Shown: positions 54,480 to 64,000 of the stretch, in pieces
How positions within the stretch are numbered: position 1 is the stretch's first letter
Layout of the letters: each line of letters starts with the position of its first letter
Source of the DNA: Trachythela sp. YZ-2020
Taxonomy: Eukaryota > Cnidaria > Anthozoa > Malacalcyonacea > Clavulariidae
Reading direction: 5' to 3'
DNA: 64,000 nucleotides
NCBI GenBank assembly: GCA_016169945.1
Contig: JADLSH010000363.1
Span: 3,548,501 to 3,612,500 of the forward strand
Made by a program: the position numbers and the translations under genes
Notes under the pieces: generated by a model
The model's input: the letters and a program-made list of their open reading frames with translations, nothing else
Databases searched by the model: none
What the model was told of the DNA's origin: nothing

Positions 54480-55550
54480 AGTTCCAACTTTGGTCTAAAA
54501 CTGCAGTGAAAACAATCCAAACTGCAGTAAAAACATTGTAAAAACAAAGGAATTCCATAGATTATCTGCTCTATTGAACATCGCCACTTTGAAGTCGTAT
54601 CGAAATATGAGTGTGTGACGTCAACCCGGAACACAGAATAGTATAAAACCTCGTGGCGAAAGGTTGTCACAATAAGTAGTTTCACTTCACGTCGTTGGAT
54701 GAACTTGGCAAATAATTTTCCTTGTTTGCAATTCAAATTTCATCCAACATGGCGGAAATCTCTTTGTTCATTGAATCCCTTGGGAAACAACCTAATAAAC
54801 TATCAATATTACGACAAAACATAAACCTTGGTTCTCACATAGTCGATCAAGACATGGTCTGGAAACTCGGCCAAAGTCTTTGTCCCATCTTTTTGTTCAT
54901 GTTTATGCAAACTTGTGCACTGTTAATTTTTGGCATTATGAAGCAATTATATCATCCAATAGCATCATCTTGTCAAATCACTCAACCGTACTGTTGAAAT
55001 ATTAGAGAGTTTACGATTTGAAACGCGGCTAGAGAAGACGCGTTAGAAAAGCTTGGTAACTAGCGCGGCCCAAGCCGCGTCGTCTTATTCTGTTCCCTAC
55101 GTTACGAAACACAACGCGCTAGCGTAAAACCAGTGAACTCTAAGTAATCTGGAATGATAACTTGGCCGCCATGTTTGAAGCCACACATTTTACAAAATCT
55201 CTTTTTACAAAATTTTGTCTGAAAATACAGGTTGAAAATCGATAAATTTCATCACTTTTCCTTCTTTTGATGCTTTTAATTTTTATCTAAGAGCATAGTA
55301 GGACAACAGTACTTTCAAACCAGGCACATACAATATGCAAAAATTGTTTTACTGCTGAAATATAACGCAAACAAAACGAAAATCGAGCAAAAAACCGCGC
55401 GAAATTTATTTAGTTTTTTCGTGGTTTTGGGCTTCCTAGGAAAGAGTTCGGGGATATTATACCATCCTTTATATATCTCGAATGTGCGGTGCCAGTGTGG
55501 GTAGAGTATAGCAAATACGGCGGTTGACTGTTGTGTAAAACTACCTGAAA
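54480..55550. other. Host DNA with a partial copy of the hAT-like MITE family
   Basis: 54855-54930 resembles the inner part of the elements at 12328 and 54197. Frames at 54422 and 54722 have no domain. Otherwise nothing recognised. Confidence 0.4.
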
Positions 55551-55559
55551 AATACAATG

Positions 55560-56540
55560 AGAACTTCAACGTTTCGAGCAAAGGCCCTTCGTCTGGAAGT
55601 TAGTAGAATGGGTCGGGGAAAAACGTGTGCTTTTATAGTGAATACAAAAGCGATCACCTGATAAAAAATAAATCAATCAGATGGATTTAATCAAAACAAA
55701 CTATAAACAAAATATGGAAATAACATCACAAAATATATTAGCAAATAAGGAGCAGCGAACAAAGATAACAAAGCAAGAAAGACAGAAAACAAGGAACGAA
55801 ATATTAGATAAGGTGAGATGTAGAGTATCTGCTGATGGCAAGGTATAAACAGATAGGAGTTAAATGTAAGAGTGGCGCCCATTAATGCCGAGGGGATCAA
55901 TGGTGCCAAGTTGGGAAATGAGACGCATTTCAGTCGGCTTGTAGAACACAGAAGTAACAAGTCTATTACCATTGATAGATACAAGTATATCTAAGAACGA
56001 TACACTGGTCTCACTGATCTCCCACGTAAACTGGAGTGCTGGGTGGAAGTTATTAACAAAGTAAATAAACTTCTCCAACTCTCCGCGGGAACAGGATGCT
56101 GTGCCGAGACAGCCATCAATGTACGTACCAAGGTAATCAGGTATGGCATCAGTGTATTGCTCGAAGATCTGCTTTTCCAAAAAACCAACGAATAAATTGG
56201 CATAGTTGGGACCCATTTTGCTTCCCATAGCTACACCACTTACTCATTGGTAATGCTCACCATCAAATGAAAAATTGTTGAGGGTGAGCACTAATTCAGC
56301 CAAACGGATCAAAACATTGGTAGACGGTTCCTGGTTGGGGCGCTTATCTAAGAAGAATTTGAGTGCTCTCAAACCATCATGATGAGGAATGACAGTATAC
56401 AAGGATTTGACATCCATGGTGAAAATGAATTTATGAGTGTTATGAAATTGAATGCTATGAAAGATTTGGAGAGCATGTTTGGTGTCCTTGATATAGGATG
56501 GTAAGTCCTTAACCAAGGGCGCCATGTCACGAATCATTTT
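55560..56540 (-). pseudogene. Penelope-like element fragment, minus strand
   Basis: Broken reverse-transcriptase frames contain FHNTHKFIFTMDVKSLYTVI, SKMGPNYANLFVGFLEKQIF and TWEISETSVSFLDILVSI, typical of Penelope-like RT. Stops and a frameshift at about 56240 break it. The 3' part jumps from the KPT motif straight to the end of the GIY-YIG domain (MRLISQLGT), an internal deletion shared with the plus-strand copy. The end block (55555-55690) is the inverse of 57960-58090. Confidence 0.75.
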
Positions 56541-56570
56541 TTTGACGATACCGAATCTTTTTTTAGACGA

Positions 56571-57785
56571 TTACGCCTTAAGGCGCACCTCTCCGTCCAT
56601 CAAAAGGACTTTTTTGAGATCATCAACCCAAAAAAAATCTTCCTGGTCTCCAGAAGACCAACATGGGTCCCTAGAGCTATTCATTCGACAATGTCGACAT
56701 GACATAGAATTCCCCAAATTTAGGCCCAAAAGGCCATCTGTCCTCAATGAAGCTGAATTTAGTGCTCTCAAGTCACTCCGTGCTCGGGAAGACATGGTTA
56801 TCAAACCTGCTGATAAGGGTGGTGCCTTGGTTGTTTGGAGAGCTGACTTATATCGCAATGAAGCTCGTCGACAATTGAGTGACAGCACCTTTAATTTTAC
56901 AGCAAAATTGACGATGATTTGACTTCTACCAATGAAACCACCATTTCCACCACCATCAAGAATTTCATCGCCTCTGGTGATCTTCCTGAAACTGCCAAGC
57001 ATCTCATAACCACCACACCTCGCACACCCGTCATGTACTTCTCACCCAAAATCCACAAACCCGACAACCTAGGTAGACCCATTGTCTCTGCTTGCGGTTG
57101 TCCCACCGAGCTTATCTCTAGCTACCTCGATCGTGTCATGGCCCCCTTGGTTAAGGACTTACCATCCTATATCAAGGACACCAAACATGCTCTCCAAATC
57201 TTTCATAACATTCAATTTCATAACACTCATAAATTCATTTTCACCATGGATGTCAAATCCTTGTACACTGTCATTCTCCATCATGATGGTTTGAGAGCAC
57301 TCAAATTAAAGCACTCAGAAAAGAGCCCCAACGAGGAACTATCTACCACTGTTTTGATCCGTTTGGCTGAATTAGTGCTCACCCTCAACATTTTTCATTT
57401 GATGGTGAGCATTACCAACAAATAAGTGGTGTAGCCATCGGAACCAAAATGGGTCCCATCTATGCCAATTTATTCGTTGGTTTTGTGGAAAAGCAGATCT
57501 TCGAGCAATACACTGATCCCATACCTGACTACCTTGGTAGGCACATTTTTGACTGTCTCAGCACAGCATCCTGTTCCCGCGGACTTTGTTAATAACTTCC
57601 ACCCAGCACTCCAAGTTACGTGGGAGATCAGTGAGACCAGTGTATCGTTCTTAGATATACTTGTATCTATCAATGGTAATAGACTTGTTACTTCTGTGTT
57701 CTACAAGCCGACTGATATGCGTCTCATTTCCCAACTTGGCACCATTGATCCCCTCGGCATTAATGAGCGCCTCTCTTACATTTAA
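56571..57785 (+). pseudogene. Penelope-like element fragment, plus strand
   Basis: Frames at 56571-56922, 56919-57425 and 57430-57785 carry the RT in order: MVIKPADKGGALVVW, MYFSPKIHKPDNLGRPIVSA, then ANLFVGF and TWEISETSVSFLDILVSI. Several frameshifts and stops. The same internal deletion as in the minus-strand copy joins the RT end to MRLISQLGT. Head-to-head with the fragment at 55560, forming an inverted pair. Confidence 0.75.
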
Positions 57786-58204
57786 CTCCTATCTGTTTAT
57801 GCCTGCCATCAGCAGATACTCTACATCTCACCTTATCTAATATTTCGTTCCTTGTTTTCTGTCTTTCTTGCTTTGTTATCTTTGTTCGCTGCTCCTTATA
57901 TGCGGATATATTTTGTGATGTGATTTCCATATTTTGTTTATAGTTTGTTTTGATTAAATCCATCTGATTGGTTTATTTTTTATCACGTGATCGCTTTTGT
58001 ATTCACTATAAAAGCACACGTTTTCCCCCGACCCATTCTACTAACTTCCAGACGAAGGGCCTTTGCTCGAAACGTTGAAGTTCTCATTGTATTTTTCAGT
58101 CAACCGCCGCAGTCAACCGCCGCATTTAAAGGCAACACAACAGTCAACCGCCGCATTTGCAGTGAAGATGAGGACTTCCATACCAAGTCAGGAAATGAGA
58201 CCAT

Positions 58205-58863
58205 GTGTCTAATGTTCCCAACAAAAAAATACCCCTAGTTCTCGGTTACCATCCCTTCAATTTAAAAGTAAGGGATGTCATTAGGAAGAATTTTCATATC
58301 TTGAAAAATGACCCTGAAACATCTTCCATTTTCACCAATAATCCCTTAGTTTCGTTTCGACATAGTAAAAATATCCGTGAAACCCTAGTCCACAGCTCTC
58401 TACCACAGGACTCGTCGTCACCTAATGGCACGTTTCCTTGTGGTGTGAAGCTGTGTAAAACTTGTAAGTATATAGATTCTTCCACTACAATTTCGGCACC
58501 AAAATCTAAGTACACCATTAAGCACCATTTCACGTGCATCTCCTCTCATCTCATCTCATCTCATCTCATCTCATCTACTGTATTTCATGCAGTAAATGTG
58601 GGATGCTCTATATTGGTGAAACTGGTAGATATTTAAGGATTATATTTGGTGAGCATCGTCGTGCTGTCGTAAACAGTGATGCTAAACAGCCTGTTGCCAG
58701 ACATTTCAACACTGGCAATCACAGTGTTTCAGATATGAAAATTCGAGCTCTGTGTCCAATTTCTGGTAGTAATGAAAGCCGCAAAAGCCAAGAAATGCGT
58801 CTCATTTCCCAACTTGGCACCATTCAACCTCTCGGCATTAATGAGCGCCTCTCTTACATCTAA
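58205..58863 (+). pseudogene. Penelope-like GIY-YIG endonuclease fragment
   Basis: 58205-58636 holds the linker with Cys motifs (KLCKTCKYI). 58580-58863 holds MLYIGETGRYLRIIFGEHRR, the GIY-YIG nuclease with its Arg, and NESRKSQEMRLISQLGT at the end. A TCTCA-type microsatellite (58535-58575) sits between them and shifts the frame. A 3' repeat follows to about 59180. Confidence 0.75.
58535..58575 (+). repeat. (TCTCA)n microsatellite
   Basis: About eight tandem pentamers within the Penelope-like linker. Confidence 0.9.
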
Positions 58864-59539
58864 CTCCTATCTGTTTATGCCTGCCATCAGCAGATACTCT
58901 ACATCTCACCTTATCTAATATTTCGTTCCTTGTTTTCCGTCTTTCTTGCTTTGTTTTCTTTGTTCGCTGCTCCTTATATGCTAATATATTTTGTAACGTG
59001 ATTATTTTGTTTATAGTTTGTTTTGATTAAATCCATCTGATTGGTTTATTTTTTTATCACGTGATCGCTTTTGTATTCACTATAATTATAAGCACATGTT
59101 TTCCCCCCGACCCATTCTACTAACTTGCAGACGAAGGGCCTTCGCTAGAAACGTCGAAGTTCTCATTGTATTTTTCAGGTAGGTATGTTTTCATATGGTC
59201 TATATACCGAATGAATGAACGAATGACGAATGCCTCAATGAATGAAATCTTATTAGGCACATAATTCTCACTGGCTTACACTTGATTATTTTTCATGGTT
59301 CTGAACCCTAATTTTATATGTTCATACACGATGAAGTCGCCTCTACACATGCATGTCCAGTACTGTCGATCGTCTCAATTCGCACGGTGATGGAGTGATT
59401 TGTAACTTGATATTTCACATTCATCGGCACAGGGCGAAACTATTTGCTCAATGTTTTGATTTAGATTCCTGATCCTGCGTCCGGTCCCATTTATATCAGC
59501 ATAGCTGCTGCGTTATATGCAAAGGTTAAAATTTTATCG

Positions 59540-60432
59540 CTTTATTTGTCGACTATGCGGGACTTTGTGTGTAAGGTAAGCATTATATAATCTTTTTTCT
59601 CAGCTTAAGTTGTTCCGAACTCTGACTTCCCTCTTTTACGTAGGCTCAAAAGACTCGTCCAATGGTTCGATTCTAAACTTTAACTATCGTTTCGAATAGA
59701 CAGATCAAAAGGTTGATCGTAATGACACCACGTAAATATAGATACCTTTTCTGTACAACAAGTTGTCTGAAGTGAAACTGTTTTCGTTGTATTTGATATT
59801 TTATAAGTTTTCATATTTTATAAGTTTTCATGCTTCGCCTAGAGGATAAAGCTAATAAGTGAATAAGTTATGGTTCCCCGGCTGGCCCATGCTCGTTGAA
59901 GAACATTGCCGTTGCGATCGCGCCATCGCGTTGCTAAACTCTCCATTGAGTGTAGTCAGGTGAGTGGTATAGTAGGTAGTTTTCGATTCGGATTTGGGAG
60001 GGTGCCGAGGGTGTGGGAGGTGGAGTAAGGGTCAGTGGAGTAAGGAGAATTAGTTAGTATGCAGTAACATAATAATAGGTCGAGTAACAATAGGTACCGA
60101 TCGATTGGGATTTTTGAGGGAGACTAAGTGGGAGTGAGGGTTAAGTATGCAATGAGGGGGCGACTAATTAAGTATGCGGTGAGAGTCATTAATACGATGT
60201 AAATTAAATTCGGCCAAAAGATCTGCAGAATAATCTGCTGTACATTTTCTGCTTAATGGCGTACAACATATAAACGTTGCTTGCCTGGTGATCAATTAAA
60301 TTCAGCTTCCCAAGACGAAAAGAAGCGATTTTAGGCATTGGGAATATAAATATACACAAGCGTTGTATAAATATACGGCAGATATTTCTCAAGGAGGATC
60401 GCGGAAATGCTGGACTTTGTGTGTAAGGTAAG
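59540..60432 (+). other. Candidate host exon ends with splice donor (copies 2 and 3)
   Basis: At about 59555-59580 and 60388-60428 the DFVCK coding end and GTAAGC donor of 213-256 recur. The second retains the full match TCTCAAGGAGGAT upstream. Two copies 800 bases apart here against one on the left show a further local duplication. Confidence 0.4.
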
Positions 60433-62479
60433 CATTATATAATCCTTAATTTTCGCCTAAGTTGTTCAGAACTCTGACTTAACTTACACCCACTTAGTCT
60501 CACTTACACCCACTTAGTCTCACTTAGTCTACTCTTTCTGGTCGGTCGCATTTTAATTATGTTGTCGCAAGAGCACTTTGAGTACGATTTCCTTTGCAAA
60601 ATATTTACCCCCTGGCAATGAAATTAACACCATTGGAATCCTTACAAAATAAGCTATTTTTCCGACTAAACATTACAGAATCAAAAATACTAAAAGTTTA
60701 ATCCCAAACATACCTCCAGTCATACTCCAGTTCAACTCAAACAATCTTTAATATCTTCTTTATAAGACCATTTTACCACAGACTTCTAATGGTCGAAATT
60801 TAGCTTTTTATCTGTGTGTTTATTATGTTGCATATATTTAAGTTGAGTTTATTGTGTTGCCATAGCAAGCGAGAATATAAATTAGATTTTCTAATATGTA
60901 TTCCTATTTGAGAAATTAATTGGCAAAACTAAACTAGCTTTTCCTAATTAACTGAACAGTTCTAAATTGTTATCCCTACATTTTACTACAAAATGATGCT
61001 GTGTTTCGTGGAGTCAAGCTAAAAGTACTCTAGTCGCACGCGGCTGAGAAAAAAGATAGGAGCAGAAACCAACATATATTGAATGAAGGAAACGAATCTT
61101 ACTCGCATATAGTGCCTTCAATACCTCCGTAAAGCCTTACGTTTCTGTTGTGTCTTCAAATAGGGCGAAGCATTCTCCTAAATTTAATTAAAGTAGAATA
61201 ACAAATGTGAAAATAAATTAAAACATGGCTAGATAGTAGACATAAGTATTCTTTATTGAAAATTCGGTAATGATTTCCAATGAGAAAAGTGGTTTTAAAG
61301 AGATGCCGCCGCGAGCTATCTTAAGAACTATCAAAACAAGAAACTTATCGCGGCAAGCGGGATGAAATTTTCTCAAGTAGACAAAAGGCAATATAAACAG
61401 ACCCTACGTGCAGACTGCGCCAACAATCGTGCAAAGAAGAGAATTTTCATTTCTTCTCGTTCAAGTTGTCTTTTGATTGTTCCGTCGAATTTTTACACGG
61501 TTACTATTGCAAAAACATCTTTCTCATAAATATCATTTGAATTTTACAGTTACTTTATATCTAAAAACAACGTGGCTATTTAGTCTTAGACTACAATTTT
61601 TTCGATTTAATACTGTCAACGAACAGTTAGTTTACGTTCTTTTCGAAAGAAAAGAACTACGTATCAGTAGCCTGGTAATGAGTTGACATGTCTGAGCTCG
61701 TCTGATTGGTCATGCAATATGAACAATAGTTATTGAATCGTCAATAAGGTGAATTTATGGACTGGGAAGAGCAATAAAAATACGTACTTCTTTGAGCACA
61801 GTCAGTTGAAAATTGGTATTTGGAAAGGTCAGAATTTCGAGCAGAACTTAGAAGTCAGGAGAAGAGAAGGTTACCAACATATATTGAAGAACGCTACGAT
61901 TAGGATTAATGAAAGTAAGACATACACGAAATAATACATAATAATAAATAGGGCAATTTGTAGTTTACTTCTGGATACCAGTATTTATAGCATGAATTAC
62001 GAGGTTTTGAAGATTTTGTTCAATGACAGAATTTCTCTGAGAACTTGGAAACAATGAAAGTATAATGTCCTATCGGAAATTTCTAGGAAACATATATATC
62101 AGATATTCTAGACCTAACCGGCAGCAGTTGTGAAAAATGCAACTATATAGGCCTTGCGGTAGGAAACAGCTGCTTCTGACTAGCTCTAAAATATATACAG
62201 CTAATTCATCGAGAACTTTATCTCCTCCATAACGGTTCTATTTGTTCGTAGCATTTAGCAAAACATAATTTCCATGCCACCATTCTACATATGCAGGTCC
62301 ATGTGCTTTTGTCTTTTAAAGGTCGAGGTTTTGAGATTTTGAAAGGACAGCATTGAATTAGCAGCATATCAATTTCGCTTTAAATTTTCTTCTACAAAGG
62401 GCCCTTCAACATTCTGTTCTATTGAGCGAGATGCCCAAAATTTACAGTATGATTTATTATTAATAACATAGTGACATAG

Positions 62480-63137
62480 CACTCTCCTCCGCAGAGGCTT
62501 CTTTGTTTTTTTCAGTTAAAATTTTTTTTTAATAAAATCAAAGGAAATATATAGTTTTCGTAGGGTAATAATGGTAAAGTAGGGACAGTAGAGGACATGG
62601 GGGGGGAGGCGAAGGGGAAAAAAGAAGGAGAAGCCTCTGCCATATAATGTTCGGTTCTCAGGGATATTGATCGGTTCTCGGGGATGACCGAATTGCGAGG
62701 TGAAAACGACATTATAGTTGAGGATTTGGAATTGCCACTTGATAATTTAAGTCTTGAAGGTAAGTAGAATGAATTTCACGTTATTTTGAAGCTATTTTAT
62801 AACAAAAAAATCAATATATATGTCGATGTATGCTTGATAAATCTAACTGGTTTCTTCAAAAACGGCTTGTATACTTTAAGTTATAGTATGATTTCATTGT
62901 ATATTTTGACTTTCTTAATGCTAGTGTTAGTCTTTAAACCAATATTTAGACATGACAAATTGCTTTTTGTGTCAGCCGTGTTGAATCATTCACGAGCAAG
63001 AACTAGTGCCAATCTCTCACGGTAATTTGGAGCCATTTTTAAAACATTATAAGGCAGAGCCTTACGAAACTTCCATCTTCCCGTCATACTTAGCGCCCCT
63101 TTATTTTTTACGTATAAAGGCTCTGCGGAGGAGAGTG
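62480..63137. mobile_element. 658-bp MULE-like insertion with 9-bp target duplication
   Basis: The ends CACTCTCCTCCGCAGAG and CTCTGCGGAGGAGAGTG are inverted copies, flanked by GTGACATAG on both sides (62471-62479 and 63138-63146). Nine-base duplications are typical of Mutator-like elements. The left paralogue (about 4550-4570) lacks the insertion, giving an empty site. Inside, 62695-62760 looks like a captured exon end (NDIIVEDLELPLDNLSLEG, then a GTAAGT donor). Confidence 0.8.
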
Positions 63138-63184
63138 GTGACATAGTCAACTGAAGCGCACTCGGAACACTGTTGTTCGTTGCG

Positions 63185-63260
63185 TTGTTTAAGCATCGGA
63201 CTATGAGGCGAGAGGTTATGGAATAGGGGTTCAAATCCTGCCTCGGTCGGACAAACATGC
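63185..63260 (+). repeat. tRNA-like SINE fragment (copy in right duplication)
   Basis: GGGTTCAAATCC and the surrounding block match 4612-4680. Decayed; see the left copy. Confidence 0.35.
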
Positions 63261-64000
63261 ATTCAGGTCTTAAAATAGTTGAGGGGGAAGTTGGTGCCGA
63301 TGCTCGAATAACTGTAATTGGTTATAACTTCATGCCTTTTTTAATAAAGACGATAAACCGTACGTATCTTACCGTTGACTTTTGTAAATTGGATAATTAA
63401 AACCTGTTATGGCTTTCCGTTTGCCTAAGAGTACGTGGTAAACATAATTAATTAAAGTTAAAATATCAAAATGAAATTGCTCTCTGTTTTCATTGGCAAT
63501 ATTTAAATTCACAACAAACAGAATAACAAATAACCATGTGGTATAAATCAATGTTATACGTGCATACCCTTTCGGTATGGAAAATTATTGGAATACTCTG
63601 GCACGTCTCAGGTGAAAGTGGGGGTATAAATTACCGGCGATAGGACATATTAGAGAGGGGGAGCTCGACAGAGAAGCGGGAGCTTAATAAAGAGGTGGGG
63701 ATATTGTTTTAGCCGAATCTGCTCTGGAATAAAAAAACCCAGGAAACTAACGTGAAATTTCATGAAAATATATTTTTCATTGTCGTGGATGGGGAGGGGC
63801 GTAATATAGAGATGGGAATTTAATAAATTAACTCCTGTTAAAAGGGGGCTTATTGAAGAGGCAGCTTTAAGGGAGGAGGCTTAATGATTTACGGTAATGA
63901 AGAATAGAAAATGAAAAAATTACCTTTTTCTTTCAGTTATTGAAGAATTGTTTATGAAATATCGTATTTGATTGTGTGATGAATACAATGAATACATCTA

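Larger units (their letters stand above)
57960..59180. repeat. Penelope-like terminal repeats (57960-58090 and 59030-59180)
   Basis: The two blocks are nearly identical, starting ATCTGATTGGTTTATTTTT and ending in TTCGAAGTTCTCATTGTATTTTTCAG-like sequence. An inverted copy lies at 55555-55690. This is the pseudo-LTR arrangement known from Penelope-like elements. Confidence 0.7.
59320..64000. repeat. Right copy of the host segmental duplication
   Basis: 59320-59640 matches 1-305, 60386-60480 matches 213-305 again, and about 60845-64000 matches 2915-5460. Between 59640 and 60380 no gene or repeat was recognised. The MITE at 62480 is present only in this copy. Confidence 0.7.

Overview
The window is metazoan genomic DNA that carries a large, apparently intact virus-like transposon. 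The flanks hold spliced exons, a decayed rhodopsin-family GPCR, Penelope-like and LINE debris, a tRNA-derived SINE and several MITEs. This suits a marine invertebrate, possibly a cnidarian, but the host cannot be fixed from the sequence alone.

Layout. (1) 1-12960: host DNA, mostly non-coding, with MITEs and a broken GPCR gene. Bases 1-5450 are a diverged direct duplicate of about 59320-64000. (2) 12961-53674: a PIF/Harbinger DNA transposon with ~60-bp terminal inverted repeats (TIRs). It has a DDE transposase gene and, on the opposite strand, a five-exon Myb/SANT-type gene. (3) 13622-49800: nested inside the transposase gene, a 36.2-kb Polinton/Maverick (adintovirus-like) element with ~530-bp TIRs and a 5-bp target duplication (GAGTA). 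Its insertion split the transposase reading frame, and the two halves are still in phase. (4) 53675-64000: host DNA with inverted and internally deleted Penelope-like copies, two MITEs and the second copy of the host duplication.

The Polinton has a central core of replication and virion genes. On + these are the integrase (27814), a penton-like protein, a basic pX-like peptide, the major capsid protein (31007) and an adenain-type protease (34008). On - are the packaging ATPase and protein-primed DNA polymerase B (35337-39365). A SET-domain protein lies next to the polymerase. About 35 small accessory genes surround this core. Several are related to one another, two encode RING proteins, and several encode basic peptides with Gly-Gly motifs that look like substrates of the element's protease.

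The most unusual feature is in the outer 3 kb at each end. Seventeen related non-coding cassettes lie there, most of them transcribed outward. A typical cassette has a TATA box, a variable leader of about 60-110 nt, an AT-rich hairpin with a G/C clamp, and a compact tRNA-like cloverleaf of 52-60 nt. The stems vary in sequence between copies but keep their pairing, which points to conserved RNA structure. A separate two-hairpin RNA gene sits at 46711-46845. Four promoters share a CCAAT box and a CArG-like box at one fixed spacing. I know of no described Polinton RNA system of this kind; that judgement rests on recall, without a database search.

Limits: all homology calls come from reading motifs by eye. 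Most accessory genes are unrecognised. Start codons were moved to the first plausible ATG where an upstream TTG or GTG was the only alternative.
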